In this document: positions 1 to 8,284 of the stretch, in pieces
How positions within the stretch are numbered: the first letter of the stretch is position 1
Layout of the letters: the number at the start of each line of letters is the position of its first letter
DNA from: Streptomyces sp. NBC_01723
GTDB taxonomy: Bacteria > Actinomycetota > Actinomycetes > Streptomycetales > Streptomycetaceae
Direction: 5' to 3'
Length of the DNA: 64,000 bases
Assembly (NCBI RefSeq): GCF_036246005.1
Contig: NZ_CP109171.1
Coordinates: 8,606,001 to 8,670,000, forward strand
Translations under genes and position numbers: made by a program
The notes under the pieces: model-generated
The model's input: the letters and a program-made list of their open reading frames with translations, nothing else
The model's database searches: none
Told to the model about the DNA's origin: nothing

Positions 1-148
1 GTCCGCGGTCCCGGCCCGGCTGGTGCCGGAGCGGGTACTACAGGGGGTAGCGAGTCGTGTGCGCAGGCCTTGGTGGCAGCGTGAGAGACGTGGGGAACTA
101 GAGTGAGCGGACAGTTCCGACGGGCGTGCTGAGGCAGGTGGTAGCGAC

Positions 149-838
149 ATGCAGTGGCAGAGGTTCGCTGAGCAGATGGCTGAGCTGGCCCGGGATCTCC
201 TGGAGAAGTCCTCGGTCCAAGAGACGCTGGATGCGATCTCGACGGCCGCGGTGGACCTGATCGAGGGCTGTGATGCGGCGGGGATCCTGGCGGTGCGCAA
301 GGGCAAGGCGATCACCCTGTCCTCGTGCGGAGAGATGGTTGAAGCCTCCGATCGCATCCAGGGCCAGCTCGGTGAGGGGCCGTGTTACGACCTCGCCCGC
401 CGCGTGAACGGCGAACGCACCTACCGGATCGCAGACATGACCCGCCCCCAGCCTGCCTGGCCGGCCTACGCCGAGGAGGCTCGCAAGCTGGGGATCGGCA
501 GCATGGCCGGCATCCTCCTCTACACCGACAAAGAAGACTTCGGTGCCCTCAACCTTTACGGCCGGCGCCCCGGCACCTTCACCAAGGACATGGAAACCGC
601 CGGCTGGATGCTCGCTTCCCACGCCGCCGTTGCCCTGGCCAGCGCCCGCACCATCGACCAGCTCGAACACGCCATGGAGACCCGCCACGCCATCGGCGAA
701 GCCATGGGCATCCTCAGGGAACGCCACCACATGAGCGAAGACGAGGCCTTCAACGTCCTCCGCCGTCTCTCTCAGCACCACAACATCAAGCTGCGCGACG
801 TGGCGCAGCAGTTCCGCACCGAGCACGAGCGCCCCTGA
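149..838 (+). CDS. GAF-ANTAR domain protein
   Basis: This 229-residue protein has an N-terminal GAF-type sensor region (about residues 20-160) and a C-terminal ANTAR RNA-binding domain (about 168-223, containing HAIGEAMGILRERHHMS and a following helix). ANTAR proteins act after transcription starts, binding two-hairpin RNAs to prevent termination; in actinomycetes the sensor is often GAF and the protein is soluble. The ATG at 149 fits the domain start. It is followed by a convergent anti-sigma-type kinase, so the two probably belong to a stress/signal-response locus. The ligand cannot be told from sequence. Domain assignment is confident; the regulated targets are unknown. Confidence 0.88.
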   Translation: MQWQRFAEQMAELARDLLEKSSVQETLDAISTAAVDLIEGCDAAGILAVRKGKAITLSSCGEMVEASDRIQGQLGEGPCYDLARRVNGERTYRIADMTRPQPAWPAYAEEARKLGIGSMAGILLYTDKEDFGALNLYGRRPGTFTKDMETAGWMLASHAAVALASARTIDQLEHAMETRHAIGEAMGILRERHHMSEDEAFNVLRRLSQHHNIKLRDVAQQFRTEHERP

Positions 839-917
839 CCCGATATCGGGCCGGGGGCACTCGGAGTCCTGCCGGAATCCTGCCGCGCCACGCCGGGCGA
901 GCCGCGGGTGCCTGCCT

Positions 918-1442
918 CTACCCGGGGGTGGCCCTTGAAGGGGCGTCGGGTGTCCTCTCCGCGTGAGACCGTCGGCCGTGCGCAGGAGGCCGGCTCGCCT
1001 GAAGGGGCAGCTCAGCTGTGATCTGTTTGCCTCCGGCGGCCCGCTTCACGATAAGGGCGCTGCTGAGGGCCGAAACGATCCTGAGCCCGTGTCCTCCTAT
1101 GCGGCGGGGGTCGGCCGGCTGGGGCTGGGGCATGACGGGAGAGGTGTCCCGCACGGTGATCAGCAGCGTGCGGCCGTGGTGGGCCCGCCGGAGTTCCAGA
1201 CTGCCGGGGCCTGGCGCGTGTCGTGTGGCGTTGGTGACCAGTTCACTGGCCACGAGCCGGATGTCGTCGGCAGCGGCTGGCGGCACCGCCACCCGGTGGG
1301 TGTGGTGCAAGGCGAGCAGGAGTGCGTCGACTTCGGCCCGGGCCCGGGCGGCCGCGAGTGTTGCGTCGCTCCAGGTCAGATGTCGCCGCAGACTGTCGTC
1401 CGGTCCCTGCCCCTCCGCCTGCTTCATAAGCGGGTAAGACAT
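918..1442 (-). CDS. RsbW-like anti-sigma factor / ATP-binding protein
   Basis: This 174-residue protein has the GHKL ATPase fold of RsbW/SpoIIAB-type serine kinases. The N box is visible as SELVTNATRHAPG (Asn71), the G1 box as VRDTSP (Asp99) and the G2 box as GGHGLRIV (116-123). Such proteins bind a sigma factor or phosphorylate a STAS antagonist. Streptomyces genomes hold many stand-alone copies. The last 30 residues are basic and disordered. A STAS antagonist and a PP2C phosphatase are encoded about 1.5-3 kb downstream on the opposite strand, so a functional link is plausible but unproven. Confidence 0.85.
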   Translation of the reverse strand: MSYPLMKQAEGQGPDDSLRRHLTWSDATLAAARARAEVDALLLALHHTHRVAVPPAAADDIRLVASELVTNATRHAPGPGSLELRRAHHGRTLLITVRDTSPVMPQPQPADPRRIGGHGLRIVSALSSALIVKRAAGGKQITAELPLQASRPPAHGRRSHAERTPDAPSRATPG

Positions 1443-1747
1443 AGGTTGTCACTTTCAGTAGTGAAATTTGGTGCTCTTGACCTTGTGGGCTGAGCAGCGT
1501 CTACCCGCCCGGGACCGTGTCATGGGAGCCGCCGACCGAACACACAAACAGCAGACGGCCTCCTCCGGGCAGTGTGCGCCAAACCGGGCGGCTACAGGGC
1601 GACTCACTCACGGTCGACACGGCGTCCCCCTGCCTGTCCCCGCGGACCCCTAACACGGGCGGCGCCTTCGGCGAACGCCCCACTCCACCGTGCTGCGCGG
1701 TCTGAACGCCGCGTTTCCTGCCGCCGTGCCACTGACGGTTCCCGCCC

Positions 1748-1970
1748 GCCCTCCCCATCGCCGCCGAGTCCCGCGAAGGCTACGACCGGGACGCCTTCCG
1801 CCACTGGAACCCACCGGCGCCTCTGCCTGGGAAGCGAAAGGCCGGGAGGCGTACGTCAACGACCTGGAAGCGGGGACCGGCCTCGTCGCGGTCACGGCCC
1901 GCTCCACCCCGTCCATGGCCGACCAGGCCCCGGCGACGTGGCTGCCGCCGGCTGCCGCAGGCAATCCGCG
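1748..1970 (+). pseudogene. HNH endonuclease (DUF1524-type) relic, copy 1
   Basis: The stretch between the anti-sigma gene and the hydrolase has no intact gene. Positions 1748-1818 read ALPIAAESREGYDRDAFRHW in one frame. From 1819 another frame reads ASAWEAKGREAYVNDL and then GLVAVTARS and ATWLPPAA. Both segments belong to the secreted HNH-nuclease family common in Streptomyces, but the part between them, including the calcium-like DGCNTRAEV segment and the catalytic DIDH motif, is missing and the frame changes. It is therefore a deleted, frameshifted relic. Two other relics of the same family lie at 4621-4791 and 7087-7505, each with a different piece kept. The rest of 1443-2058 shows nothing recognisable. 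Confidence 0.7.
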
Positions 1971-2058
1971 GGGCGACGCCTCACCGGGTACGGCCTTCGT
2001 AGGCCGCCGGGCCGGGCCCCTGCCTGGGGTGGGGCGGGGGGATGGGAAACTGGCGGGT

Positions 2059-2859
2059 ATGGATATCCGCCGCAGGAACAATGTCACCGTCACCGGCCGT
2101 GCGGATGCGCCGGTGCTCCTGCTGGCGCACGGGTTCGGCTGCGACCAGAACATGTGGCGTTTGGTGCTCCCCACGCTGGCTGAAAGGTACAGGGTGGTGC
2201 TCTTCGACTACGTGGGCTCGGGCCGGGCAGACCCGACGGCATGGGACGAGCGCCGGTACACCTCCCTGGAGGGCTATGCGCTCGACGTGCTGGAGGTCTG
2301 CGAGGAGCTGGACCTGCGCGACGTCACGTTCGTGGGGCACTCGGTCAGCGCGATGGTCGGGGTGCTCGCGGCGGCGAAGGCGCCGCGGCGCATCTCCCGT
2401 CTGGTGATGGTCGCGCCCTCGCCCCGCTACATCGATGAGGACGGATACCGGGGCGGGTTCAGCGCCGAGGACATCGACGAGTTGCTGGAGTCGCTGGAGT
2501 CGAACTATCTGGGCTGGTCGGCGGCGATGGCCCCGGTCATCATGGGCAACGCGGAGAGGCCGGAACTCGGCCAGGAGCTGACCGCCTCGTTCTGCGCGAC
2601 CGACCCGGACATGGCCCGCGTCTTCGCCCGTACGACGTTCTTGTCGGACAGCCGCGAGGACCTCAAGACGGTGACGGTGCCGACGCTGATCCTGGAGTGC
2701 AGGCAGGACGTGATCGCCCCCCGCGAGGTCGGCGCCTACGTCCATGACGTCATCCCCGGCAGCCGGCTGGTGACGTTGGAGGCGACGGGGCACTGCCCGC
2801 AGCTGAGCGCGCCGCAGGCCACCGCGGGGGCGATCGTCGACTTCCTCGGAGCGGTCTGA
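2059..2859 (+). CDS. RsbQ-like alpha/beta hydrolase
   Basis: A 266-residue alpha/beta hydrolase of the RsbQ/KAI2-like group. The nucleophile elbow is GHSVSAMVG, the acid lies in ILECRQDVIAP and the histidine in EATGHCPQLS. In Bacillus, RsbQ is the small-molecule hydrolase partner that activates the PAS phosphatase RsbP. Here the stop codon overlaps the start of a PAS-PP2C phosphatase (TGATG), so the same pairing is present. The ATG at 2059 is chosen because homology starts there (MDIRRRNNVTVTGRADAPVL); the open frame continues upstream only through relic DNA. It is probably the first gene of a three-gene operon. Confidence 0.85.
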   Translation: MDIRRRNNVTVTGRADAPVLLLAHGFGCDQNMWRLVLPTLAERYRVVLFDYVGSGRADPTAWDERRYTSLEGYALDVLEVCEELDLRDVTFVGHSVSAMVGVLAAAKAPRRISRLVMVAPSPRYIDEDGYRGGFSAEDIDELLESLESNYLGWSAAMAPVIMGNAERPELGQELTASFCATDPDMARVFARTTFLSDSREDLKTVTVPTLILECRQDVIAPREVGAYVHDVIPGSRLVTLEATGHCPQLSAPQATAGAIVDFLGAV

Positions 2860-4142
2860 TGATGTGCCGCACCGCCCAGGAGCCCGAGCCGGGTGAGGAG
2901 CAGGGCGTAGACGCCACGGACGCAGTATTCACATCGCTGCTGGAGGACAGCGCGGAGGAGCTGTACGAACAGGCCCCGTGCGGGTACCTGTCGACGCTGA
3001 TGGACGGCACCATCGCGAAGATCAACACCACGTTGCTGCAATGGCTGGGCCTGGACCGGTCACAGGTGGTGGGGCGGATGCGGTTCACCGACCTGCTCAG
3101 CGTCGGCGGCAAGCTCTACCACGAGACGCACTTCGCGCCGCTGTTGCAGATGAAGGGCGAGGCCAGCGGCATCGCCCTGGACATCAAGACGGCCGGCGGC
3201 CAGCGGATGCCGGTGCTGGTCACCTCGAAGGTGAAGACCAGCCAGGACGGTGAGCCGCTGCTGATCCGCACCACCGTCTTCGACGCCCGCGACCGCCGCG
3301 CCTACGAGGCAGAACTGCTGCGTGGCCGCCGGGCGGCGGAGGAAGCGCGCCGACGCTCCGAGGCCGACCGGGCCCGGCTCCAGGAAGCGCTCGCCGTCCT
3401 CCAGCAGAGCCTGCTGCCCACCCAGCTGCCCGCGGTTCCTGGCCTGGAGGCCGCCTCCTACTACCACACGGCCTCCCCGGACCTGCTGGGCGGAGACTTC
3501 TACGACCTGTTCCCCCTGGGCGACGGCCGGTGGGCGTTCTTCCTCGGAGACGTGTGCGGCAAGGGCCCCCAGGCCGCCGCAGTCACCTCCCTGACCCGCT
3601 ACACCCTGCGCGCCGCAGCCCTGCACGAAGTCGACCCCGTCACCGTGCTGACCACGTTGAACACGGTGCTGCACGAGCGATACCAAAGCGGCGAAGGCCG
3701 CTACTGCACCGTCATATTCGGCGTCCTCGAACCCCACGATGGACGCGTCGGCGTGCACCTGGCCGCCGGCGGACATCCCTCCGCGCTGATCCAGCGCGCG
3801 GACGGCAGTACCGACTTCCTGCCCACCCCCGGCGGCCTGCTTGTCGGCGTCCTGCCCCAGGCCTCGTTCGCCGCCGCCCGCACCGACCTGCTGCCAGGCG
3901 ACACCCTGCTCCTGTACACCGACGGCCTGACCGAGGCCCGCACCGGGCCAGAGCGCGAGCTGTACGGCGAGGACGCCCTGCGCGCGTTCGCCGCCGGTCA
4001 GCCGCCGGCGGGCCCGCAGGCGCTGATCACCGCCCTGAGCGGGCTGCTGGCCTCCTTCGGCGAGGGCCTGGACGACGACACCGCACTGCTCGCCCTCGGC
4101 GTGCCCACCCCGAACCTCACCGCGAGCGAAGACCCGACATGA
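2859..4142 (+). CDS. PAS-PP2C (SpoIIE-type) serine phosphatase, RsbP-like
   Basis: This 427-residue protein has a PAS domain (about residues 32-145), a short coiled linker rich in Arg and Glu (148-182), and a SpoIIE/PP2C phosphatase domain (about 195-415). Metal-binding motifs are visible: GGDFYD at 211-216, GDVCGKG at 230-236 and DDDTALL near 405. The family dephosphorylates STAS-domain anti-anti-sigma factors. The order hydrolase, PAS-phosphatase, STAS mirrors RsbQ-RsbP energy-stress signalling with its substrate attached. The gene overlaps its upstream neighbour by one base and the STAS gene by four bases (ATGA), so the three are translationally coupled. Confidence 0.88.
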   Translation: MMCRTAQEPEPGEEQGVDATDAVFTSLLEDSAEELYEQAPCGYLSTLMDGTIAKINTTLLQWLGLDRSQVVGRMRFTDLLSVGGKLYHETHFAPLLQMKGEASGIALDIKTAGGQRMPVLVTSKVKTSQDGEPLLIRTTVFDARDRRAYEAELLRGRRAAEEARRRSEADRARLQEALAVLQQSLLPTQLPAVPGLEAASYYHTASPDLLGGDFYDLFPLGDGRWAFFLGDVCGKGPQAAAVTSLTRYTLRAAALHEVDPVTVLTTLNTVLHERYQSGEGRYCTVIFGVLEPHDGRVGVHLAAGGHPSALIQRADGSTDFLPTPGGLLVGVLPQASFAAARTDLLPGDTLLLYTDGLTEARTGPERELYGEDALRAFAAGQPPAGPQALITALSGLLASFGEGLDDDTALLALGVPTPNLTASEDPT

Positions 4143-4513
4143 GTTCATTGACGATCACCACCCGAGACGCCGCCATCGGTCCCGTACTGGAGATCACCGG
4201 TGACCTCGACCACCACACGGCACCCGACCTGCGCAAGGCCGTGGAGAGTCTCACCCTGGCCGCGGGTCAGCTACTGGTCCTGGATCTGGCCCGTCTGGAC
4301 TTCTGTGACTCCAGTGGGATCAGCGCGCTGATCTCCGCCCGCAGCCTGGCCACCGAACAAGGCGCCGGCATAGCCCTGGCCGCTGTCCCCGCCAACACCG
4401 CTCGCATCATGGGCATTGTCGGCCTGGACCGGGTCTTCACCATCCACCACGATGTCGCGGCAGTCACCGCCGCCCGTTCCTCCGATCCGAGCTGTCGTCA
4501 ATCGATCATCTGA
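4139..4513 (+). CDS. STAS-domain anti-sigma factor antagonist
   Basis: A 124-residue protein consisting of one STAS domain. The phospho-acceptor region reads LARLDFCDSSGISALISA, with the conserved DSSG motif. Such proteins bind and inhibit RsbW-type kinases when unphosphorylated. The gene overlaps the phosphatase gene by ATGA, which suggests it is that enzyme's substrate. The RsbW-like protein encoded at 918-1442 is a candidate partner, though Streptomyces has many alternatives. The last residues (DPSCRQSII) run beyond the domain. Confidence 0.88.
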   Translation: MSSLTITTRDAAIGPVLEITGDLDHHTAPDLRKAVESLTLAAGQLLVLDLARLDFCDSSGISALISARSLATEQGAGIALAAVPANTARIMGIVGLDRVFTIHHDVAAVTAARSSDPSCRQSII

Positions 4514-4620
4514 CGACAGGCAGGCGGGACGTCACATGAACCCCCGCGATTTTGGGATCCGCGGCGGCGCGAATCCAACCAAGTTCCGCCTCGTCCGGCT
4601 CCACCTGGAGACAGGCCGAC

Positions 4621-4791
4621 CCCTCCGACGGCTGCAACACCCGTGCCGAGGTCCACTGCCGCTACATCGCCGAGTGGGTGGGCACCAAACTGCGCCGGCC
4701 CCTGTCGGCGGATGAGGCCGAAGCGGCGGCCATGCGCGACGTCGCGGCCGACTGCTCCGAGCAGACCGTCACCTACGAGCCGGCACTGTAG
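4621..4791 (+). pseudogene. HNH endonuclease (DUF1524-type) relic, copy 2
   Basis: The gap between the STAS and NAD-kinase-like genes carries a second relic. One frame reads DGCNTRAEV and then continues directly into HCRYIAEWVGTKL and EQTVTYEPAL before a stop at 4791. In intact relatives these two segments are separated by about 80-90 residues that include the catalytic site. The last 140 bases are clearly similar to copy 3 (about 7365-7506), including the bases after the stop (taggggg versus tagaggggg). It cannot be an active nuclease. Confidence 0.75.
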
Positions 4792-4870
4792 GGGGTACGG
4801 CCCGGTCGACCGCACTGACGCGGCCCGCCAGCAGAGCGCCCTCGACCTTATGAACGCCGCGCTCTGACCG

Positions 4871-5770
4871 TCAGCCGATTAGCCGTAGCTTCGTGGAGGA
4901 CAGGCCGAGGCGGATCGTCTGGCCCCAGGTGAGTTCGAGCGCGTCGCTCTCCATGCCGTCCCCGAAGGCGACAAGGCGCTCGGACTCCACGGTCACCGTG
5001 AGCCGCGCGTCCGCCGACAGTTCACCCGCGTTCAGGCGTGTTCCCGTGGCGGGGGACGGCCACGCCTCCCGGACGAACCAGGCGAGCCGCGCCTCCGTGG
5101 GGTGCGGCAGCCGCCACTCGGTGGACCGGTCCCGCCACGCGGACCGGAGCCAGCCGCTCGCCCCCGTTCCCGTGCCGATCAGCACCCCCGACGAGGCCTG
5201 GGTCTCGACGACACCCCTGTCGCCGTCGAGACCCAGGCGGTACCGGGCGGTACGGTGACCGGCCGAACCGACGTAGATCTCGTTGAGCGCCACCAGGCGT
5301 TGCGTGTCGTCGGTGATGGCCTCGACCATGCTCAGCTCGTCCCCGCCCGCGGAGACGGAGAAGGCGGCGGGCAGCAGCCGGGCGGCGTCCGCCGGCCGGT
5401 GCCGCACCAGGACACCCGGATTGCGGCCGGGATCCGCGTCGACGCCGACCACCGGCCGGTCACCGACGTACTGAGCGACGTTGGCCACGAGCCCGTCCTG
5501 CCCGACCGCCACCACGACGTCCTCGGGACCGAACAGGAAACGGTCCAGGTCCGCCCGCTCCACCTGCGCGCGCCGCCAGCTCAGCGGCACCGCGGCCGAC
5601 ACGAGCGCGAGCGCCCGCTCCACCCGGTGATGCCGTTCGACGACCTCCTCGATGGACCGGCCCCGCGAGGACAAGAAGAACGCCGCCTGCCCATGCGTGC
5701 CGTGCCGGGCGACCAACTCCTCGTACTCGGTGGCGCGATGCACGAGGACGGCCCGGGGCGCCAGGCTCAC
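4871..5770 (-). CDS. NAD kinase-family protein
   Basis: A 299-residue protein with the ATP-NAD kinase fold. The phosphate-binding motif is VVAVGQDGLVAN (residues 86-97) in place of the usual GGDGT, so the first part is altered. NE at 161-162 and GTGTGASGW at 197-205 correspond to the later NAD-binding motifs. The gene overlaps the upstream SPFH gene by four bases (ATGA), so they are co-translated. Whether it phosphorylates NAD, another nucleotide, or is regulatory cannot be told. This pairing of an SPFH protein with a divergent NAD-kinase-like protein appears in other actinobacteria as far as I recall. Confidence 0.75.
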   Translation of the reverse strand: MSLAPRAVLVHRATEYEELVARHGTHGQAAFFLSSRGRSIEEVVERHHRVERALALVSAAVPLSWRRAQVERADLDRFLFGPEDVVVAVGQDGLVANVAQYVGDRPVVGVDADPGRNPGVLVRHRPADAARLLPAAFSVSAGGDELSMVEAITDDTQRLVALNEIYVGSAGHRTARYRLGLDGDRGVVETQASSGVLIGTGTGASGWLRSAWRDRSTEWRLPHPTEARLAWFVREAWPSPATGTRLNAGELSADARLTVTVESERLVAFGDGMESDALELTWGQTIRLGLSSTKLRLIG

Positions 5771-6777
5771 GCCGCGGGCTCCTGGCCCGCCCCGAGCCGT
5801 GCGAGCAGCCCGGTCAGTACATCGGGGGAGACGGTGACGCTGTCGATGCGCGGCAGGTTCTCGGCGAGGCGGGTGCCGGTCAGGGCGCGCAGGACCGCCA
5901 CGTCCACGTCGCCGTGCACCCGCAGCCAGGCCGCCTGCGCCTGGGCGCGGGCCTCGCCGACCGCACGGGCGCCCTCCGCCTCCGCCTGCGCGAGGCGCAC
6001 CGCCCGCTCGGCCTCGGCGCCGACCCGGACCGCGTCGGCCGCCGCCTTCTCCTCCTCCTCCCGGCGGCTGTTGGCGCCGCGCTGCTCGACCAACTGCTCC
6101 TCGCGCCGCGCGAGTTCGATCTGGCTGGCCAACTCGTTCTCGGCGATCGCGCGTTCACGCTCCACGGCGACCGCGCGCCGCTCGTACGTGGCCCGGTCCG
6201 CCTCCTGCTGGATCAGCTCCCGGGCGGGGGTGCGCAGGGCACGCTCCACCTCCGGCTCGGGCCGCACCGCCATCACGCGGACGGCGACGACCTCGATCCC
6301 CGTGGAGGGCAGCCGCGGTTCCTCGCGGAGTCCCTGGAGTACCCGCTCGCGCACCGCGGGCACGCCTTCGGCGAGAGCCGCCGCAAGGGATGTGCGGGCC
6401 AGTACTTCGAGAGCGTGCTGCTGAGCGCTCTCGGTCAACAGCGTGGCCAACTGCTCCAACGGGGCGCCGCGCCACACCCCCGTGTCGGGATCGACGGAGA
6501 AGTCGAGTCGTTCGGCTGCGACAGCGGGGTCGGCGACGCGGTAGGTGACCGTCGCCTGCACGGCCACGTCCTGGAAGTCGACGGTCCGGGCGTGGAACGT
6601 CATCGCCAGCTCCCGGTCGTCGACCGGCACTTCGGACAGCGCGGCGGCCAGTGGCCGGAACCAGAAGCTCAGCCCGGGACCGTCGTGCGTGAGCTGCCCC
6701 GCACGGTGGTGTCGTATGTGAGCCGTGGGCGCCGCCCGCAGATGACGCCAGCCGAAACGCTTGGTGATGTCGGCCAT
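5767..6777 (-). CDS. SPFH/band 7 domain protein
   Basis: A 336-residue slipin/prohibitin-like protein. Residues about 20-190 form the SPFH core and about 195-290 are a charged, Ala/Glu/Arg-rich coiled coil typical of oligomerising SPFH proteins. There is no strong N-terminal membrane helix (FWFRPLAAALSEVPV is only weakly hydrophobic), so it may be peripheral or cytosolic. The start is supported by AAGGAGAG about 10 bases upstream. A palindrome lies just upstream of the ribosome binding site. The gene is the first of a two-gene operon with the NAD-kinase-like gene. Confidence 0.8.
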   Translation of the reverse strand: MADITKRFGWRHLRAAPTAHIRHHRAGQLTHDGPGLSFWFRPLAAALSEVPVDDRELAMTFHARTVDFQDVAVQATVTYRVADPAVAAERLDFSVDPDTGVWRGAPLEQLATLLTESAQQHALEVLARTSLAAALAEGVPAVRERVLQGLREEPRLPSTGIEVVAVRVMAVRPEPEVERALRTPARELIQQEADRATYERRAVAVERERAIAENELASQIELARREEQLVEQRGANSRREEEEKAAADAVRVGAEAERAVRLAQAEAEGARAVGEARAQAQAAWLRVHGDVDVAVLRALTGTRLAENLPRIDSVTVSPDVLTGLLARLGAGQEPAA

Positions 6778-6793
6778 GAGCCCCCCTCTCCTT

Positions 6794-6812
6794 TAGAGTC
6801 ACATTGACTATA
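6794..6812. promoter_or_regulatory. Palindromic operator upstream of the SPFH operon
   Basis: TAGAGTCA, three bases, then TGACTATA form an inverted repeat (7 of 8 positions pair) centred about 26 bases upstream of the SPFH start codon, next to its ribosome binding site AAGGAG. The position suits a repressor site. Because the downstream operon includes an NAD-kinase-like gene, an NAD-metabolism regulator such as an NrtR-type repressor is one guess; the regulator is not encoded nearby. Confidence 0.5.
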
Positions 6813-6945
6813 AAGAAGAGGGGGGATAGCGTCAAGGGGACGAGAAGGGGCTCGTGCTCGGCGGGAAGCGGACGTTTCTCGCCAATCGGCGGAGGAGCCC
6901 GGGCCTCGTGACGGCGTCCGCTCGCGGCCTGGCTGCGTAAGGCAG

Positions 6946-7083
6946 GTCGAGCCGACCGTCGGCCAGGACCAGCAGGAGTGGGAGCTCAAGCTCGGGGCGT
7001 GGATCGGCAACCAGCACAGCAGGGCCGCCACGCTGGCTCCGGAGCGGGCGGAGCAGCTGTCCGCCACCGGGATGCGGTGGCGG
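6946..7083 (+). pseudogene. Helicase-associated domain relic
   Basis: Reading from about 6958 gives VGQDQQEWELKLGAW, then IGNQHSRAATLAPERAEQLS and TGMRW. This matches the end of one helicase-associated repeat (W-N-Q-R...L...R...L...G..W) as found at the C-terminus of large helicase-like proteins on Streptomyces chromosome arms and plasmids. There is no start codon or helicase core in this frame. It runs straight into the third HNH relic in another frame, so this is a junction of gene debris. Confidence 0.6.
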
Positions 7084-7086
7084 TGG

Positions 7087-7505
7087 AGGCCCCGACGGTG
7101 GGGCCGAGGTGTCGGCTGACGGGCGGCCGCTGGTTCTCCTACTACGACCAGGTGTGGGTCACCTCGGCCTCTGGCCTCGACATCGACCGCATGGGTCCGC
7201 TGGCCGAGACCTGGGACAGCGGCGCCTCGACCTCGTCTGCGCAGCAGCGGGAGGCGTACGCCAACGACCTGGGCGCGTACGCCAGCCTCGTCGCGGTCAC
7301 CGCCCGCTCGAACCGGTCCAAGTCGGACCAGGACCCGGCGACGTGGATGCCGTCGGCCGCCGAAGTGCACTGCCGCTATGTCGCCGAGTGGGTGGGTACC
7401 AAGCTGCGCTGGACCCTGTCGGCGGATGAGGCCGAAGCGGCGGTCATGCGCGAGGTCGCGGCCGGCTGCCCGGAGCAGACCGTCACGTACGGGCCGGTGC
7501 CGTAG
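7087..7505 (+). pseudogene. HNH endonuclease (DUF1524-type) relic, copy 3
   Basis: The longest of the three relics reads PTVGPRCRLTGGRWFSYYDQ, then SASGLDIDRMGPLAETWDSG, and continues to a stop at 7505 with EQTVTYGPVP. In active relatives the central motif is DIDHMVPL; here the catalytic histidine is arginine. The N-terminal signal peptide and the ESREGY segment are absent and the open frame begins in unrelated sequence. About 140 bases at its 3' end repeat copy 2. It is a decayed gene, although it may still be translated. Confidence 0.75.
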
Positions 7506-7788
7506 AGGGGGAGGCCACCGTCCTCTTCCTCGGCCTGAAGGTCGGAACCGGAGCACCTCAGGCGTTCGCTGTCTCCCCGCGCCGGCGGAGTGCGGCGTTC
7601 ACGGCATGTGTGACCGCCTCGACGTGTACACGAGGGCCCAGGCCGCCGCGCGGCCCGAGGACCCTGTGGGCCGGTAGCCGTTCCGGGCGTCGCCGTGTGC
7701 GTCGACCCCTTGCGGGTAACAGGGACCCATCCGTGTACCGCCTGCGGTAGACCGAAGCCCAGGCCCGAGCGAGCGAGGAAGGTGCCGC

Positions 7789-8214
7789 GTGTCCTCTTCC
7801 CTGGTAGAGACAGTCGACATCAAAGCCCCCGTGTCCGTGACCTGGTCCCTGTGGAGCGACGTGACGAGGTGGCCGTCGTTCCTGAGCCACGTCCGCCTGG
7901 TGCAGCCCTTGGACGAGCGCCGCTTCGCCTGGCAGCTTGCCCTGCCCGGCGCGGACAGGAACTTCGTCGCCGAGCTCACCGAGGTGGTGGAGGAGAACCG
8001 GATCGCCTGGCGGACCACGGAGGGGGTGGACCACGCGGGCGTCGTCACCTTCCACCGGCTCAGCGACACGACGAGCAGGGTCACCCTCCAGATCGAGTAC
8101 GACCCCAAGGGGTTCATCGAGCACTTGGGCGCGCTGACGAACCTGGACTCCGCGCTCGCCAACTACGACCTGGGTGAGTTCCAGAAGCTCGCGGAGACCG
8201 CGGCGGCAACCTGA
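7789..8214 (+). CDS. SRPBCC-family protein (polyketide cyclase/dehydrase-like)
   Basis: A 141-residue single-domain START/SRPBCC protein. The opening SSLVETVDIKAPVSVTWSLW and the segment WPSFLSHV are typical of the small cyclase/dehydrase-like family, whose members bind hydrophobic ligands in a helix-grip cavity. The GTG start at 7789 has GAGGAAGG eight bases upstream. It stands alone and is not part of the polyketide cluster 37 kb away. No ligand can be inferred. Confidence 0.8.
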   Translation: MSSSLVETVDIKAPVSVTWSLWSDVTRWPSFLSHVRLVQPLDERRFAWQLALPGADRNFVAELTEVVEENRIAWRTTEGVDHAGVVTFHRLSDTTSRVTLQIEYDPKGFIEHLGALTNLDSALANYDLGEFQKLAETAAAT

Positions 8215-8239
8215 GAACTGGAGGCCTTCGAACCGCGCC

Positions 8240-8284
8240 TGACGGGGCGAGGCTGGTCGTGGAAGACCCGGCTTCGCCCCCGTC
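8240..8284 (+). terminator. Probable terminator after the SRPBCC gene
   Basis: TGACGGGGCGA and TCGCCCCCGTCA form an imperfect stem (one extra base) about 25 bases after the SRPBCC stop codon, with a loop of about 20 bases. There is no T-tract, as is common in Streptomyces. The remaining stretch to 8758 contains only weak open frames, which I do not call as genes. Confidence 0.4.

Noticed and set aside
2..105. Possible C-terminus of a gene entering the window from the left (ending WWQRERRGELE)
   Set aside because: Too short and featureless to support.
5102..6424. A 440-codon plus-strand open frame
   Set aside because: It is antisense to the NAD-kinase-like and SPFH genes, which have clear domain motifs; long shadow frames are usual at this GC content.
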